Positions 25,639 to 35,564 of a stretch of DNA of 35,565 nucleotides are shown here, piece after piece. The stretch's first letter is position 1; each line of letters opens with the position of its first letter. The notes below the pieces were generated by a model. It worked only from the letters and a program-made list of their open reading frames with translations. It did no database searches and was not told the origin of the DNA. Location of the stretch: the NCBI GenBank assembly GCA_031261175.1, contig JAISJW010000019.1:1-35565 (forward strand), read 5' to 3'. The position numbers were made by a program, and so were the translations under genes. This DNA comes from Lactobacillales bacterium (GTDB lineage Bacteria; Bacillota; Bacilli; Lactobacillales; Streptococcaceae).

Positions 25639-28600
25639 CGAAAAAATTCAGGGGCTTTTAAACGAAATCGCCCCCGAATCTAAACAACTCGCGCTCGGCC
25701 TCAGTGGCTCGGCGCGTTCTTTGGTGTACGCGAGCATCGCAGAACAGAACCCGAACAAAACGCTCATCGTCGTCCAAAACAACAAGCAACTCTACGATTT
25801 GCTTGGGGAAATCGGGCAAGTCATCGGCGCTGACAAGATATTCGCAATGCCGCTAAGCAACATTTTTGCGGAAAATTTGAGCCTCGAAACTATCGATGAA
25901 CTCGAAGACAGGCTTAAAACTTATGAGTTTTTAGCGAGCGAAAAACAAGGTGTTGTCATTGCGACGGCGACCGCGGCATTTACATATGCGCCGACTATTG
26001 AAAGCGTTAAGTCTAACTTTATGAACATCAAAGTCGGCGATGAGTTAGGCGAGCCGAAAGCGTTGTTTGAAACGTTGATTAACGCAGGTTACGTCGCTGA
26101 GCACACCGTTATGTCGCCGGGCGAAATAGCGTTAAGAGCAAGCATCATCGACATCTATCCGGTCGATTTTGACAATCCAGTTCGGATTGAATTTTGGGAT
26201 ACAGAAATCGATTCAATAAGATATTTCGACAGCGAAACACAGCGCACGATCGAAAAAGTCAACGATATTTGTTTGATGCCCAAAACGGACGTCCTGACAA
26301 CGAAAGAAGACCTAAAACGCGCTTCCGCAGAACTTGAAAAAATCAAACAAAAAGTTCGTAAGAAGCTCGAAATCAATGGCGACCTCGAAAAAATCGGGAT
26401 TCTCGAAGAGGAATTAGAACCGATTATTCATGCTTTTAAAAATGATATCCATCACGAAAAAGAGCGTAGTTACCTTGATTTACTGTATTCGAGTAAGGTC
26501 ACGCTAGTCGATTTATTCAAAGATGAAGACGTCTTTATCGTCGACGAATTAGCCCGTATTAAAGAAACCGTCGAGATGTATCAGGGCGATATTAAAGAGT
26601 ATATTGTTGATGATTACAACGAACTTCAAGGTCTATCATCTCTAACTTTCGGGTTTAATCCGGTCGAAAAGATAATCAACCGTCCTAATCCGCAACTTTA
26701 TTTTTCAGTCTTCAATCGCGGTTTAGTTGACCTGAAACTAACTAAACTGACCCACTTCGAATACGAAGAGGGAACGAAATTCTTAGGCAATTTAGACATG
26801 CTCCGCAGCGAAGTTGAGCGCCTCGAAAAGCTAAAATATCAAGTAATTATAGCGGCACCAAAAGAAAAAATTGATCCAGTTCTAGGTTATACCAACCCAA
26901 AATATAGTGATTTAAAACTCCATACCGGTTTTTATTTCGAAAATGAATTAGCCCTAATTACGGAAGCAGAAATCTTTAAAGGTGTTTACAACAAACCGCA
27001 ACGAAAACGCCAAAACCTAAGCAACGCCGAAAGAATCAGCTCGTATAGCGAACTCGAAGTAAACGATTTTGTCGTGCATGAAAACCACGGAATCGGCCGC
27101 TACGTTGGCGTATCAACCATCGAAGTCGAAACTGGCCACAAAGATTTCATCACCATTCTCTATTCGGATGGTGGAAAACTCTACGTCCCGCTCGAAAATA
27201 TCGCGGAAAAAATTGCGAAATATTCAGGTAGTGATGATGCGAAGCCGCGCCTTGATAAACTAGGTTCGAAAGCTTGGCAGAATCGCAAAACTAAAGCGAG
27301 CAAAAAAATCGAAGATATCGCCGATCACCTGATTGACCTATATTCGAAACGCCAGTCGCTACAAGGGTTCGCATTCTCACCTGACACGGAATTAGACCAC
27401 GAATTCAAAGAAGCCTTCCCGTTCCCAGAAACGGACGACCAAATCCGCTCCATCGCCGAAATTAAAGACGATATGGAGAAACCGCGTCCGATGGACCGGC
27501 TCCTAATCGGAGATGTTGGTTTCGGGAAAACCGAAGTCGCCCTCAGAGCTGCGATGAAAGCGGTGCAAGATGCTAAACAAGTCGCGCTCCTTGCGCCGAC
27601 AACAATCCTAACTCAGCAACATTACGAAACGATGATTAAACGTTTCGCTGGATTCCCGGTCAACATCGCCGTCTTAAACCGTTTCAAAACGAAAAAACAA
27701 CAAGACGAAATAATCGAACAAATCCGGACAGGGTCAATCGATATTGTCATCGGGACGCACAGGCTATTAAGCCAAGATGTAAAATTCGCCGACCTTGGAC
27801 TACTCGTAATCGATGAAGAACAGCGATTTGGCGTCAAACACAAAGAACGCCTCAAAGAGTTCAAAAACCAAGTCGACGTCTTAACTCTTTCAGCGACGCC
27901 GATTCCGCGTACGATGCATATGTCGATGCTCGGCATCCGCGATTTATCGCTCCTTGAAACGCCGCCGTTCAACCGCTTTCCGGTTCAAACGCGCGTTCTC
28001 GAACATAACGACACGACGATTAAACAGGCGGTCGAACGCGAACTCGCCCGCGATGGGCAAGTCTTCTACCTCTTCAATCGCGTCGAAAACATCGACTCCG
28101 TCGCAGCAAAAATCTCCCAACTCGTGCCAACAGCCAGAGTCGGTGTCGCGCACGGCCAGATGACGGCGAACCAACTCGAAAACGTAATTTATGATTTCAT
28201 CGAGAAAAAATACGATGTCCTAGTCGCAACGACCATCATCGAAACCGGTGTCGACATTCCGAATGCGAACACCTTAATCGTAGAGAATGCCCAGAACTTC
28301 GGACTTTCAACGCTCTACCAACTCCGCGGGCGCGTGGGAAGAATGGACCGAATTGCCTATGCTTATTTCCTAATTCCGGAGAACAGAATCTTAAGCGAAG
28401 AGAGTGAAAAACGCCTTCAAGCAATCAGAGATTTCACCCAACTCGGAGCAGGTTTTAAAATTGCCAAGCGCGACCTTAGTATCCGGGGTGCGGGGATGAT
28501 GTTCGGGAAGGTGCAACACGGCTTTATCGACGAGCTCGGATTTGAGATGTATAACCGAATTTTAAGCGAAGCGATATCATTAAGAAAAGGCGAACCGAAG

Positions 28601-29074
28601 AAAATCCAAAAAGAAGTTCGGATTACGCTCGATATCGAAGCCTATATCCCGGACAATTATTTAAACGACAGCAACCAAAAAATCGAAATTTATAAGAAAA
28701 TTAAAGAACTCGAAACGCTCGAAGAATATAACGAACTTTATGACGACATCATCGATCGCTTCGGGCCGGAGCCGAAAGAGGTTGCGAATCTGATGGAAAT
28801 CGGGCTGATTTCGATGTATGCGAAAGAGGCGGATATTCTAGCGGTTACCCAAACAAATAAAGCCAAACAACAGCAATACGAAATCAATCTTAAAAACACA
28901 AATACGATGCAGGTTTATGAAGCGGCGCGGGATGTGAAAATGCAAATGGAGGCGAAACTCGATTCGCTGAAACCATATATAATTTTCAGAAACAATCAAC
29001 CAGAGCACGCGCTCAAAGACTTGATCACGTTCACTAAAGAATTAGCGAGGATAAAAACAGATGAGATTAGATAA
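25613..29074 (+). CDS. mfd: Transcription-repair coupling factor Mfd
   Basis: DNA translocase that removes stalled RNA polymerase and recruits UvrA to lesions. The 1153 residues include an N-terminal UvrB-homology module (about 1-320), the RNA-polymerase interaction domain around residues 480-550 ([16 protein letters not shown]), helicase motifs [36 protein letters not shown] and QLRGRVGR, and a C-terminal TRCF domain. AAGGTGG precedes the ATG, which lies inside the end of trmD. Confidence 0.96.
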   Translation: MLYQTFKSNEKIQGLLNEIAPESKQLALGLSGSARSLVYASIAEQNPNKTLIVVQNNKQLYDLLGEIGQVIGADKIFAMPLSNIFAENLSLETIDELEDRLKTYEFLASEKQGVVIATATAAFTYAPTIESVKSNFMNIKVGDELGEPKALFETLINAGYVAEHTVMSPGEIALRASIIDIYPVDFDNPVRIEFWDTEIDSIRYFDSETQRTIEKVNDICLMPKTDVLTTKEDLKRASAELEKIKQKVRKKLEINGDLEKIGILEEELEPIIHAFKNDIHHEKERSYLDLLYSSKVTLVDLFKDEDVFIVDELARIKETVEMYQGDIKEYIVDDYNELQGLSSLTFGFNPVEKIINRPNPQLYFSVFNRGLVDLKLTKLTHFEYEEGTKFLGNLDMLRSEVERLEKLKYQVIIAAPKEKIDPVLGYTNPKYSDLKLHTGFYFENELALITEAEIFKGVYNKPQRKRQNLSNAERISSYSELEVNDFVVHENHGIGRYVGVSTIEVETGHKDFITILYSDGGKLYVPLENIAEKIAKYSGSDDAKPRLDKLGSKAWQNRKTKASKKIEDIADHLIDLYSKRQSLQGFAFSPDTELDHEFKEAFPFPETDDQIRSIAEIKDDMEKPRPMDRLLIGDVGFGKTEVALRAAMKAVQDAKQVALLAPTTILTQQHYETMIKRFAGFPVNIAVLNRFKTKKQQDEIIEQIRTGSIDIVIGTHRLLSQDVKFADLGLLVIDEEQRFGVKHKERLKEFKNQVDVLTLSATPIPRTMHMSMLGIRDLSLLETPPFNRFPVQTRVLEHNDTTIKQAVERELARDGQVFYLFNRVENIDSVAAKISQLVPTARVGVAHGQMTANQLENVIYDFIEKKYDVLVATTIIETGVDIPNANTLIVENAQNFGLSTLYQLRGRVGRMDRIAYAYFLIPENRILSEESEKRLQAIRDFTQLGAGFKIAKRDLSIRGAGMMFGKVQHGFIDELGFEMYNRILSEAISLRKGEPKKIQKEVRITLDIEAYIPDNYLNDSNQKIEIYKKIKELETLEEYNELYDDIIDRFGPEPKEVANLMEIGLISMYAKEADILAVTQTNKAKQQQYEINLKNTNTMQVYEAARDVKMQMEAKLDSLKPYIIFRNNQPEHALKDLITFTKELARIKTDEIR

Positions 29075-29333
29075 ATATTTGAAGGTGTCGCGCATCATCA
29101 AGCGCCGCACAATTGCCAAGGAAGTTGCGGACAAAGGACGCATTAAGGTTAATGGGTTACTTGCCAAGAGTTCGACGGATGTGAAGGAAAACGACACGAT
29201 TGAAATCACGTTTGGGAACAAAATTCTCGAGGTGAAAGTCCTGCGGATGCTCGACTCGACGAAGAAGGAAGACGCCCAAAAAATGTACGAAATTCTGCGC
29301 GAAGAACGCCGTGACCAACAAGAAAATAACTAA
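29061..29333 (+). CDS. rqcP: Ribosome-associated quality-control factor RqcP (S4 domain)
   Basis: A 90-residue S4 RNA-binding protein. RqcP binds stalled 50S subunits and works with RqcH in C-terminal alanine tailing. The S4 core [22 protein letters not shown] is a near match to Bacillus YabO/RqcP, as is the C-terminal helix [16 protein letters not shown]. It overlaps mfd by 14 nt, and in Bacillus this gene also lies a few genes after mfd. Confidence 0.93.
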   Translation: MRLDKYLKVSRIIKRRTIAKEVADKGRIKVNGLLAKSSTDVKENDTIEITFGNKILEVKVLRMLDSTKKEDAQKMYEILREERRDQQENN

Positions 29334-29355
29334 AATATTAATTTTATCTTTTAGG

Positions 29356-29384
29356 TATACAAAAAACGCAAAAAATGGTATAAT
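29356..29384 (+). promoter_or_regulatory. Promoter for the S1-domain protein gene
   Basis: TATACA (29356-29361), 17-nt spacer, TGG-TATAAT (29379-29384). A roughly 85-nt leader follows, ending in GGAGG (29464-29468). Confidence 0.75.
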
Positions 29385-29476
29385 GTTTTACGTCTAAATA
29401 TATCAAAAATTAGATAAAATAATTAACTTGTCAGGTAACAAAAACCCACAAGTGTAAATAGTTGGAGGAAACTAAA

Positions 29477-30751
29477 ATGTCTGAAGAATTTTCTTTAGAA
29501 ATGCTGGAAGCAAACGAAGTCTCACTAGGGGATGTCGTTGAAGCTACAGTTCTAAAAAACGATGATGATAAACAATTCATCGTATCACTTTCTGGGGGTT
29601 ACCAAGCTGTTCTGCCTGTTCGCGAAATCGCTGAAGGTGATGACGTGAAAGTCGGCGACGCGTTTGACGTCGTAGTTAAAAAACCTATCGTTGGTAACGA
29701 TTCTGAAAATGGTTCATTTATCGTTTCTAAGAAAGCCTTAGAAGCCCGTAAAGCTTGGGATACATTTGCCCAAACTCACCACGAAGGTGATCAAGTAACT
29801 GGTGAAGTCGTGAGCGAAGTTCGCGGTGGACTAGTTGTTAACGTTGAAGGTGCTCGTGCATTCGTGCCAGCTTCATTGTTGAGCGATCGTTTCGTTCGCA
29901 ACCTTAAACAATACGTTGGTCAAACTTTGACTTTCGTTATTGCTGAAATCAACCCGGCTGAAAACCGCCTTGTCCTTAACCGTAAAGAACTTGCGGCTAA
30001 AGAAAAAGTGGCTCAACTGGCTGAAATCCTTGGCAAGTTAAACGTCGACGATATCGTTGAAGGAACTGTTGCTCGTATTACTAACTTCGGTGCATTCATC
30101 GACCTTGGTGGTATCGACGGTCTAGTTCACGTATCTCAACTTTCATACGATCACGTTACACGTCCAAGCGACGTTGTTGAAGAAGGTCAAACTGTTAAAG
30201 TTAAAATCCTTGATATCGACTATGAAAACGGTAAAGTTTCGCTTTCAATCAAAGCGACTGAACCAAGCCCTTGGGACAAAGCTGTCACTGAAATCGCTAC
30301 TGGCGACATCCTTGACGGAACTGTTAAACGTATCACTGACTTCGGTGCATTCGTTGAAGTTATCCCTGGCGTTGAAGGTCTAGTTCACATTTCTCAAGTT
30401 TCACACGACCGCGTTGAAGACGTGAACACTGTGTTGAAACCTGGCGAAGGCGTGAAAGTCCAAGTCTTGAACATCGATAGCGCTGCTAAACGTATCGCTC
30501 TTTCGATCAAAGCTACTCAAGAAAAACCAGTTAAAGCTCTTACTGAAGAAGAAAAATTAGCTGCTGAAATCGCTAAGCGCGAAGCAAATGACGCTGCTGA
30601 AATCGCTAAAGCTGTTGAAGCTTACAAAGAAGCTGAAGAGCCTTTGAACAACCCGTTCGCTGCTCTTAAAGCTGAAATCGCTGACTCAACTCCGACAGCT
30701 GAAGAAGAGTTGGAAGCTGACGAAGCTTGCGAAGCTCTTCCTGAGTTGTAA
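29477..30751 (+). CDS. rpsA: S1 RNA-binding domain protein, 30S ribosomal protein S1 homologue
   Basis: A 424-residue protein with four S1 domains at about residues 13-82, 98-163, 184-252 and 269-338; domains 3 and 4 show the classic FGAFxxL/VxxxGLVHISQ pattern. A charged Ala/Glu/Lys tail of about 80 residues follows. Firmicute S1 homologues of this size bind mRNA and ribosomes but lack the full six domains of E. coli S1. Strong preference for codons such as GCT, GGT, CTT and GAA compared with neighbours suggests high expression. ATG 29477 is preferred over in-frame TTG 29462, which lies on the ribosome binding site. Confidence 0.92.
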   Translation: MSEEFSLEMLEANEVSLGDVVEATVLKNDDDKQFIVSLSGGYQAVLPVREIAEGDDVKVGDAFDVVVKKPIVGNDSENGSFIVSKKALEARKAWDTFAQTHHEGDQVTGEVVSEVRGGLVVNVEGARAFVPASLLSDRFVRNLKQYVGQTLTFVIAEINPAENRLVLNRKELAAKEKVAQLAEILGKLNVDDIVEGTVARITNFGAFIDLGGIDGLVHVSQLSYDHVTRPSDVVEEGQTVKVKILDIDYENGKVSLSIKATEPSPWDKAVTEIATGDILDGTVKRITDFGAFVEVIPGVEGLVHISQVSHDRVEDVNTVLKPGEGVKVQVLNIDSAAKRIALSIKATQEKPVKALTEEEKLAAEIAKREANDAAEIAKAVEAYKEAEEPLNNPFAALKAEIADSTPTAEEELEADEACEALPEL

Positions 30752-30773
30752 GATCTTAAAAACCGAAATATAG

Positions 30774-30803
30774 GCAAGTCACCCGCTGGGTGGCTTGTTT
30801 TTT
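30774..30803 (+). terminator. Rho-independent terminator after rpsA
   Basis: CAAGTCACCC pairs with GGGTGGCTTG over a GCT loop, followed by TTTTTT. The same stem sequence occurs after cspA. Confidence 0.92.
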
Positions 30804-30828
30804 CGTCCGATAAAACACTGTTTTGAAT

Positions 30829-30895
30829 TTTAGGAGGAGTCAGGTAGAAATTTGGAGCTTAAAATACGGTTAATTGGCACCTGACTCCTCCTAAA
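30829..30895. repeat. Long inverted repeat F (67 nt)
   Basis: Arms 30829-30845 and 30879-30895 pair perfectly over 17 bp (TTTAGGAGGAGTCAGGT-type) around a 33-nt AT-rich loop. It lies between the rpsA terminator and the corA promoter. The left arm contains an AGGAGGAG that is not followed by a start codon. Confidence 0.85.
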
Positions 30896-30938
30896 TTTTT
30901 TTACAAAGGAAATACTGCGAATTTTAGTAGGGATGTGA

Positions 30939-30944
30939 TATAAT
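30939..30944 (+). promoter_or_regulatory. Extended -10 promoter for corA
   Basis: ATGTGATATAAT with the -10 hexamer at 30939-30944; no convincing -35. The start codon follows about 30 nt later. Confidence 0.6.
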
Positions 30945-30976
30945 GGAATTAAGTGTAAAACAAGGTGGTGAGACGT

Positions 30977-31921
30977 GTGCTGAATATATATAGAACAAAC
31001 GATGCGCGGGAGCTTGAGAAAATCGAGACAGAAGTCGATGGTGCGTGGATCAATTTGGTCGACCCGACGATGGACGAGTGCGAAACGATCGCGAAGAAAT
31101 TTAATATCGACCTTGGCGACCTGAGAGCACCGCTCGATAGCGAGGAACGAAGCCGTATTGAGTTCGAGGATGGCTACACGTTGATTCTAGTGGATATTCC
31201 CGTAATCGAAGTTCGTAATGGTAAGGACTGGTTCGAGACGATTCCGCTTGGTATCATCAAGACGGATGAAGCGATTATTACGACTTGTCTGCAGGAAAGC
31301 AATGTTATCGGAGCATTTGTCCGCGAGCAAATTCGCGAATTTTACACGTTTAAGAAATCACGTTTTATCTATCAGATTTTGTATCGCAATGCGCAAGTTT
31401 ATTTGGGTTATCTGAAAACAATCCAGAAAAAGAGCGACTTGGTTGAGAAAAAACTGCACGAATCAACGAAGAATAAGGAATTGCTTGAGTTGCTCGAGTT
31501 GGAAAAATCCTTGGTTTACTTCGATACATCGCTGCACGCAAACGAGCGTGTATTGGTGAAATTGAACCGTTCGGATGATGTGCGCAAATATCCGGAGGAC
31601 GAGGAGTTGCTCGAAGACGTTATCGTCGAGAACCAACAGGCTCTTGAAATGACAAACATCTATGAAAACGTCCTGACTTCTACTATAGATATTTATGCTT
31701 CGGTTATCGCGAACAATCAAAATACGATTATGAAACTGCTTGCGATTTGGACAATCGTTATGTCGGTTCCGACGATGATTTTCTCGGCTTACGGAATGAA
31801 CGTCGAAACGAACTTTATGCCGTTCGCCCACGCGAATCACGGCTTCTGGCTGATCGTCATCTTCAGCGCGCTGATCAGTTGCAGCTTGCTAATTTACTTC
31901 TTCAAGAAAAAATTCTTCTAA
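30977..31921 (+). CDS. corA: CorA-family divalent cation (Mg/Co) channel
   Basis: Pentameric membrane channel for magnesium. The 314 residues comprise a large cytosolic alpha/beta domain, a long stalk helix (about 190-255) and two C-terminal transmembrane helices; the selectivity motif YGMN stands at the end of the first, followed by the basic tail KKKFF. Of the in-frame GTG codons at 30965, 30968 and 30977, the last is chosen because AAGGTGG lies 8 nt before it. Confidence 0.9.
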   Translation: MLNIYRTNDARELEKIETEVDGAWINLVDPTMDECETIAKKFNIDLGDLRAPLDSEERSRIEFEDGYTLILVDIPVIEVRNGKDWFETIPLGIIKTDEAIITTCLQESNVIGAFVREQIREFYTFKKSRFIYQILYRNAQVYLGYLKTIQKKSDLVEKKLHESTKNKELLELLELEKSLVYFDTSLHANERVLVKLNRSDDVRKYPEDEELLEDVIVENQQALEMTNIYENVLTSTIDIYASVIANNQNTIMKLLAIWTIVMSVPTMIFSAYGMNVETNFMPFAHANHGFWLIVIFSALISCSLLIYFFKKKFF

Positions 31922-31939
31922 CGAAAAGGGGATAAACCT

Positions 31940-32206
31940 GTGTTTGTTTACATATTATTAATTATCTTAATCTTATTTTTGGTAATCGACTTGCCGCAAA
32001 AGCTCAAACGCGAGATCCCGAAAATCAAGGACAACCTCGACGGATTGGGGAAACCTTTCGACTCGGAAGAGCCGGTGGTGGTGCGCGATGTCGAGTCGGG
32101 CAAGTTGCACTCCATCAATATGGGGAACCCAATCGGCTTTGTTTTGGCAATTGCCGGTTACTTATTGATCATCGCTTGTATCATAATATTAATTTTAGGG
32201 CTTTAA
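31940..32206 (+). CDS. Small membrane protein with two predicted helices, unknown function
   Basis: I do not recognise this 88-residue protein. Residues 2-20 are a hydrophobic helix (FVYILLIILILFLVIDLP), residues 21-64 a charged loop (KLKREIPKIKDNLDGLGK, then EEPVVVRDVESGK), and residues 67-88 a second hydrophobic helix ending ILGL. The GTG start at 31940 follows AAGGGG by 9 nt. It begins 18 nt after corA without a terminator between, so it is probably cotranscribed with it. No Cys pair, nucleotide-binding or catalytic motif is seen. Confidence 0.7.
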   Translation: MFVYILLIILILFLVIDLPQKLKREIPKIKDNLDGLGKPFDSEEPVVVRDVESGKLHSINMGNPIGFVLAIAGYLLIIACIIILILGL

Positions 32207-32208
32207 GT

Positions 32209-32238
32209 TTGCGACTTGCCCCGGATGTGTGTTATAAT
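32209..32238 (+). promoter_or_regulatory. Promoter and leader of cspA
   Basis: TTGCGA (32209-32214), 18-nt spacer, TATAAT (32233-32238). About 85 nt of leader follow before AGGAGG (32315-32320), as expected for a cold-shock gene with a structured 5' UTR. Confidence 0.7.
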
Positions 32239-32329
32239 TACATTAATGTATTAATAGTTTCTATAGCAACAGAAGTCTTTCTAGTGTTAACGTTTCAATT
32301 ATACAAATAATATTAGGAGGATTTCAAAC

Positions 32330-32530
32330 ATGGCAAACGGAACTGTTAAATGGTTTAACGGCGAAAAAGGTTTTGGTTTTATCACTGCTGAAGATGGAGC
32401 TGATGTATTCGTACACTTCTCAGCTATCCAATCAGATGGTTACAAAACTTTAGACGAAGGTCAAGCTGTAACTTTTGAAGTTGAAGATGGTCAACGCGGC
32501 CCTCAAGCAATCAACGTTCACAAAGCGTAA
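32330..32530 (+). CDS. cspA: Cold shock protein (CspA family)
   Basis: A 66-residue five-stranded beta-barrel RNA chaperone that melts mRNA structure at low temperature. RNP1 KGFGFIT and RNP2 VFVHF are intact, preceded by [11 protein letters not shown]. Codon use is strongly biased (GCT, GGT, GAA), as expected of an abundant protein. It has its own promoter, leader and terminator. Confidence 0.97.
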   Translation: MANGTVKWFNGEKGFGFITAEDGADVFVHFSAIQSDGYKTLDEGQAVTFEVEDGQRGPQAINVHKA

Positions 32531-32537
32531 TTATGCT

Positions 32538-32565
32538 TAAGTCACCCTTAGGGGTGGCTTTTTTT
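32538..32565 (+). terminator. Rho-independent terminator after cspA
   Basis: AAGTCACCC pairs with GGGTGGCTT over a short TTAG loop, followed by TTTTTT. The stem is the same as that after rpsA. Confidence 0.92.
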
Positions 32566-32619
32566 GTAGGCAATTTTAAGACAGGAGCGTTCAGAGGGCG
32601 GTTTCCGGAGATTTTGTTG

Positions 32620-32625
32620 TATAAT
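32620..32625 (+). promoter_or_regulatory. -10 box of uvrA, immediately upstream of the start codon
   Basis: TATAAT lies 6 nt before the uvrA ATG at 32632, so transcription would begin at or next to the A of the start codon. No Shine-Dalgarno sequence fits. No strong -35 is seen. Confidence 0.6.
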
Positions 32626-32631
32626 ATAAGT

Positions 32632-35499
32632 ATGAAAAATGACAAAATTGTGGTGCGCGGTGCGCGCGAGAATAATCTGAAGAACATCGATATCGAGATT
32701 CCCCGTAATAAGCTGGTCGTTATTACGGGTCTTTCTGGTTCGGGCAAGTCGTCGCTGGCTTTCAACACTTTGTACGCCGAGGGGCAACGTCGTTACGTTG
32801 AGAGTTTATCGGCGTACGCGCGGCAGTTTTTGGGGAATATGGATAAGCCGGACGTGGACTCGATTGACGGGTTGTCGCCGGCGGTTTCGATTGAGCAGAA
32901 ATCGACGAATAACAATCCGCGCTCGACGGTGGGGACAGTGACGGAGATCAATGATTATCTGCGTTTGATGTTTGCGCGCGTCGGGGTGCCGATGTGTCCG
33001 AACGATCATATTCCGATTACGAGTCAGTCGATTGAGCAGATTGTTGATGAGATTGAGAAGCTTTCTGGTGGGGCTAAGTTGCAGATTATCGCGCCGATTA
33101 TTCGTGGGAAAAAAGGTGGGCACGTTAAGGTGTTCGAGCAAATAGCCAAAGAAGGTTACGTGCGGGTGCGCGTGAACGGCGAGGTGTTCGACATCAGTGA
33201 AGTGCCGGAACTCGATAAAAATAATACGCATAATATCGATGTTATAGTTGACCGGATTGTTCTGAAAGAGGGCGTGCGTTCGCGGCTGTTTGAGTCGGTC
33301 GAAGCGGCGACTCGTTTGGGTCATGGATACGTTAAAGTGGATGTGAATGCGGGCGCTGAAGAGTTGTTCTTCAGTGAGCATTACGCGTGTACGCATTGTG
33401 GATTCACGATTCCTGAAGTTGAGCCTAGGTTGTTCTCGTTTAACGCGCCTTATGGGGCTTGTGAAACGTGTCACGGGTTGGGTGAGAAACTCGAAATCGA
33501 TCCAGATTTGTTGATTCCTGATGATACGAAGACTTTGAACGAAGGCGCAATTGCGGCGTGGAATCCGATCAGCTCGAAATATTATCCGACATTGCTTGGA
33601 TGTGCGGCGGAAGCTTACGGCATCGATATGGATACGCCGTGGAAGAAGCTGCCGAAGAAACATCGCGATATCGTTTTGAACGGATCGAGCAAAAAATTTC
33701 ACTTTTATTACGTGGGTGACTTCGGAAATGTCAGCGATAAAGAAATGGCGTTCGAGGGCGTTTTAGCGAATATCCATCGCCGCTATAAGGATTCATCGAG
33801 CGAGTTTGTCCGCGAAACGATGCGCAAATATATGCGCGAACTTCCTTGTCCGACTTGTCACGGCTACCGTTTGAACGAGCAGGCGCTGTCGGTTAAAATC
33901 GAAGGACGGCACATCGCGCAGGTCAGCGAGCTTAGCGTTTCAGAAGCACACGAATTCTTTAAAAACTTAGAATTAAAAGGAAACGAAGCGGATATTTCGC
34001 GCCCGATTGTCAAAGAGATTTGCAGCCGTCTGGAATTTTTAGAAAACGTTGGTTTGAACTATTTGAGCTTATCGCGCAAGGCGGGAACGTTGTCAGGTGG
34101 GGAAGCTCAGCGGATTCGCTTAGCGACTCAAATTGGATCACAACTAAGTGGAATTATGTACGTGTTGGATGAGCCATCGATCGGCTTACACCAACGCGAT
34201 AACAATAAATTAATCGAGTCGCTGCGTAAAATGCGCGACCTCGGAAACACCTTAATCGTCGTTGAACACGATGAAGACACGATGCGAGCCGCCGATTTTC
34301 TAATCGACATAGGCCCAGGTGCGGGTCTGCACGGTGGTGAAGTCGTCGCTTCGGGGACGCCTAAACAGGTTGAGAAAAATCCTAAATCTTTGACTGGGCG
34401 TTATTTGAGCGGAAAGGAAGCAATTCCGGTGCCGACTGAGCGCCGCAAGGGTTCTGGAAAATCGATAAAAATCACTGGCGCTGAAGCTAATAACTTAAAA
34501 AATATCGACGTTGAATTCCCGCTTGGAAAATTAATCGCCGTAACCGGTGTTTCCGGCTCAGGAAAATCGTCTTTAGTTAATTATGTCTTGAAGCGCTCAC
34601 TTGCCCAAAAGTTAAATCGCAATAGCGAAAAACCGGGTAAATACAAAAAAATCACGGGCTACGAAGGGCTTGAAAAAATCATCGCGATCGATCAAAGTCC
34701 GATTGGACGCACGCCGCGTAGCAATCCGGCGACCTATACAGGTGTCTTTGACGACATCCGTGGTTTGTTCGCCCAAACTAACGAAGCGAAAATTCGCGGC
34801 TATCAAAAGGGCCGTTTCAGCTTCAACGTCAAAGGCGGCCGCTGCGAACGTTGTAGTGGTGACGGGATCATCAAAATCGCGATGCATTTCCTGCCTGACG
34901 TTTACGTTCCGTGCGAAGTCTGTCACGGAAAACGCTACAACTCGGAAACTTTAGAAGTTCATTACAAGAGCAAAAACATCGCCGAAGTCTTAGATATGAC
35001 AGTGACGGATGCGCTTGAATTCTTTGAAAACGTTCCGAAAATCCGCAACAAAATTCAAACGATCCACGACGTCGGTCTAGGCTACGTCAAGCTTGGTCAA
35101 AGTTCGACGACCTTGTCGGGCGGGGAAGCGCAGCGGATGAAACTCGCGAGTGAACTCCACAAAAAAGAACACGGCCAAAACTTTTATATTTTAGACGAGC
35201 CGACAACCGGCCTCCACGTCGACGACATCAAGCGCCTTTCGGAAATCCTGAATCGCCTCGTCGACCACGGAAACACGGTGCTCGTCATCGAACACAACCT
35301 CGACGTCATCAAAGTCGCGGACCACATCATCGACATCGGCCCCGAAGGTGGCGATGGCGGTGGCACGGTCGTTGCGACCGGCACGCCGGAGGCAATTGCC
35401 CAAGTTCCTGAGAGCTACACGGGTCAATATCTTAAACCGCATTTAAACGGTTGTATACTTTCTAATGGGGTTTGTTCGAAAACTCAAAAGACATATTGA
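32632..35499 (+). CDS. uvrA: Excinuclease ABC subunit A, C-terminal end replaced by IS-derived codons
   Basis: Damage-sensing ATPase of nucleotide excision repair. Two ABC modules: [34 protein letters not shown]; then [34 protein letters not shown]. Zinc-binding Cys pairs are seen in CTHCGF/CETCHG, CPTCHG and CERCSG/CEVCHG. ATG 32632 gives the family N-terminus [15 protein letters not shown]; an in-frame ATG at 32533 is in the cspA terminator region. The protein is 955 residues. Native sequence appears to end at YLKPHLN; from 35449 the reading frame enters the IS-like repeat and adds about 16 foreign residues before TGA. The loss affects only the variable tail, so activity is probably kept. 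Confidence 0.93.
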   Translation: MKNDKIVVRGARENNLKNIDIEIPRNKLVVITGLSGSGKSSLAFNTLYAEGQRRYVESLSAYARQFLGNMDKPDVDSIDGLSPAVSIEQKSTNNNPRSTVGTVTEINDYLRLMFARVGVPMCPNDHIPITSQSIEQIVDEIEKLSGGAKLQIIAPIIRGKKGGHVKVFEQIAKEGYVRVRVNGEVFDISEVPELDKNNTHNIDVIVDRIVLKEGVRSRLFESVEAATRLGHGYVKVDVNAGAEELFFSEHYACTHCGFTIPEVEPRLFSFNAPYGACETCHGLGEKLEIDPDLLIPDDTKTLNEGAIAAWNPISSKYYPTLLGCAAEAYGIDMDTPWKKLPKKHRDIVLNGSSKKFHFYYVGDFGNVSDKEMAFEGVLANIHRRYKDSSSEFVRETMRKYMRELPCPTCHGYRLNEQALSVKIEGRHIAQVSELSVSEAHEFFKNLELKGNEADISRPIVKEICSRLEFLENVGLNYLSLSRKAGTLSGGEAQRIRLATQIGSQLSGIMYVLDEPSIGLHQRDNNKLIESLRKMRDLGNTLIVVEHDEDTMRAADFLIDIGPGAGLHGGEVVASGTPKQVEKNPKSLTGRYLSGKEAIPVPTERRKGSGKSIKITGAEANNLKNIDVEFPLGKLIAVTGVSGSGKSSLVNYVLKRSLAQKLNRNSEKPGKYKKITGYEGLEKIIAIDQSPIGRTPRSNPATYTGVFDDIRGLFAQTNEAKIRGYQKGRFSFNVKGGRCERCSGDGIIKIAMHFLPDVYVPCEVCHGKRYNSETLEVHYKSKNIAEVLDMTVTDALEFFENVPKIRNKIQTIHDVGLGYVKLGQSSTTLSGGEAQRMKLASELHKKEHGQNFYILDEPTTGLHVDDIKRLSEILNRLVDHGNTVLVIEHNLDVIKVADHIIDIGPEGGDGGGTVVATGTPEAIAQVPESYTGQYLKPHLNGCILSNGVCSKTQKTY

Positions 35500-35564
35500 T
35501 TCCAATTTCTGATAAAATGATTTTACACTACTAAAATCAACCACAAGAAAGAGGAGAATCAATA
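35449..35564 (+). mobile_element. Probable 5' end of an insertion sequence (copy 2, reading off the right edge)
   Basis: Exact reverse complement of 1-116. GAGGAG at 35551-35556 is 7 nt from an AT at 35564-35565 that would become ATG if the next base is G, matching a transposase gene start beyond the edge. The uvrA frame runs into this unit. Confidence 0.6.

Noticed and set aside
30829..30845. AGGAGGAG in the arm of hairpin F as a ribosome binding site
   Set aside because: No start codon with an open frame follows at suitable spacing; it is part of the paired stem.
32533..32631. An N-terminal extension of uvrA starting at ATG 32533
   Set aside because: It would encode the cspA terminator and the uvrA promoter; family alignment begins at 32632.
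32806..33702. A 298-codon open frame on the - strand inside uvrA
   Set aside because: It lies fully within a clearly conserved uvrA, has no ribosome binding site and its Arg/His/Ile-rich translation matches nothing I know; it is a codon-bias shadow.
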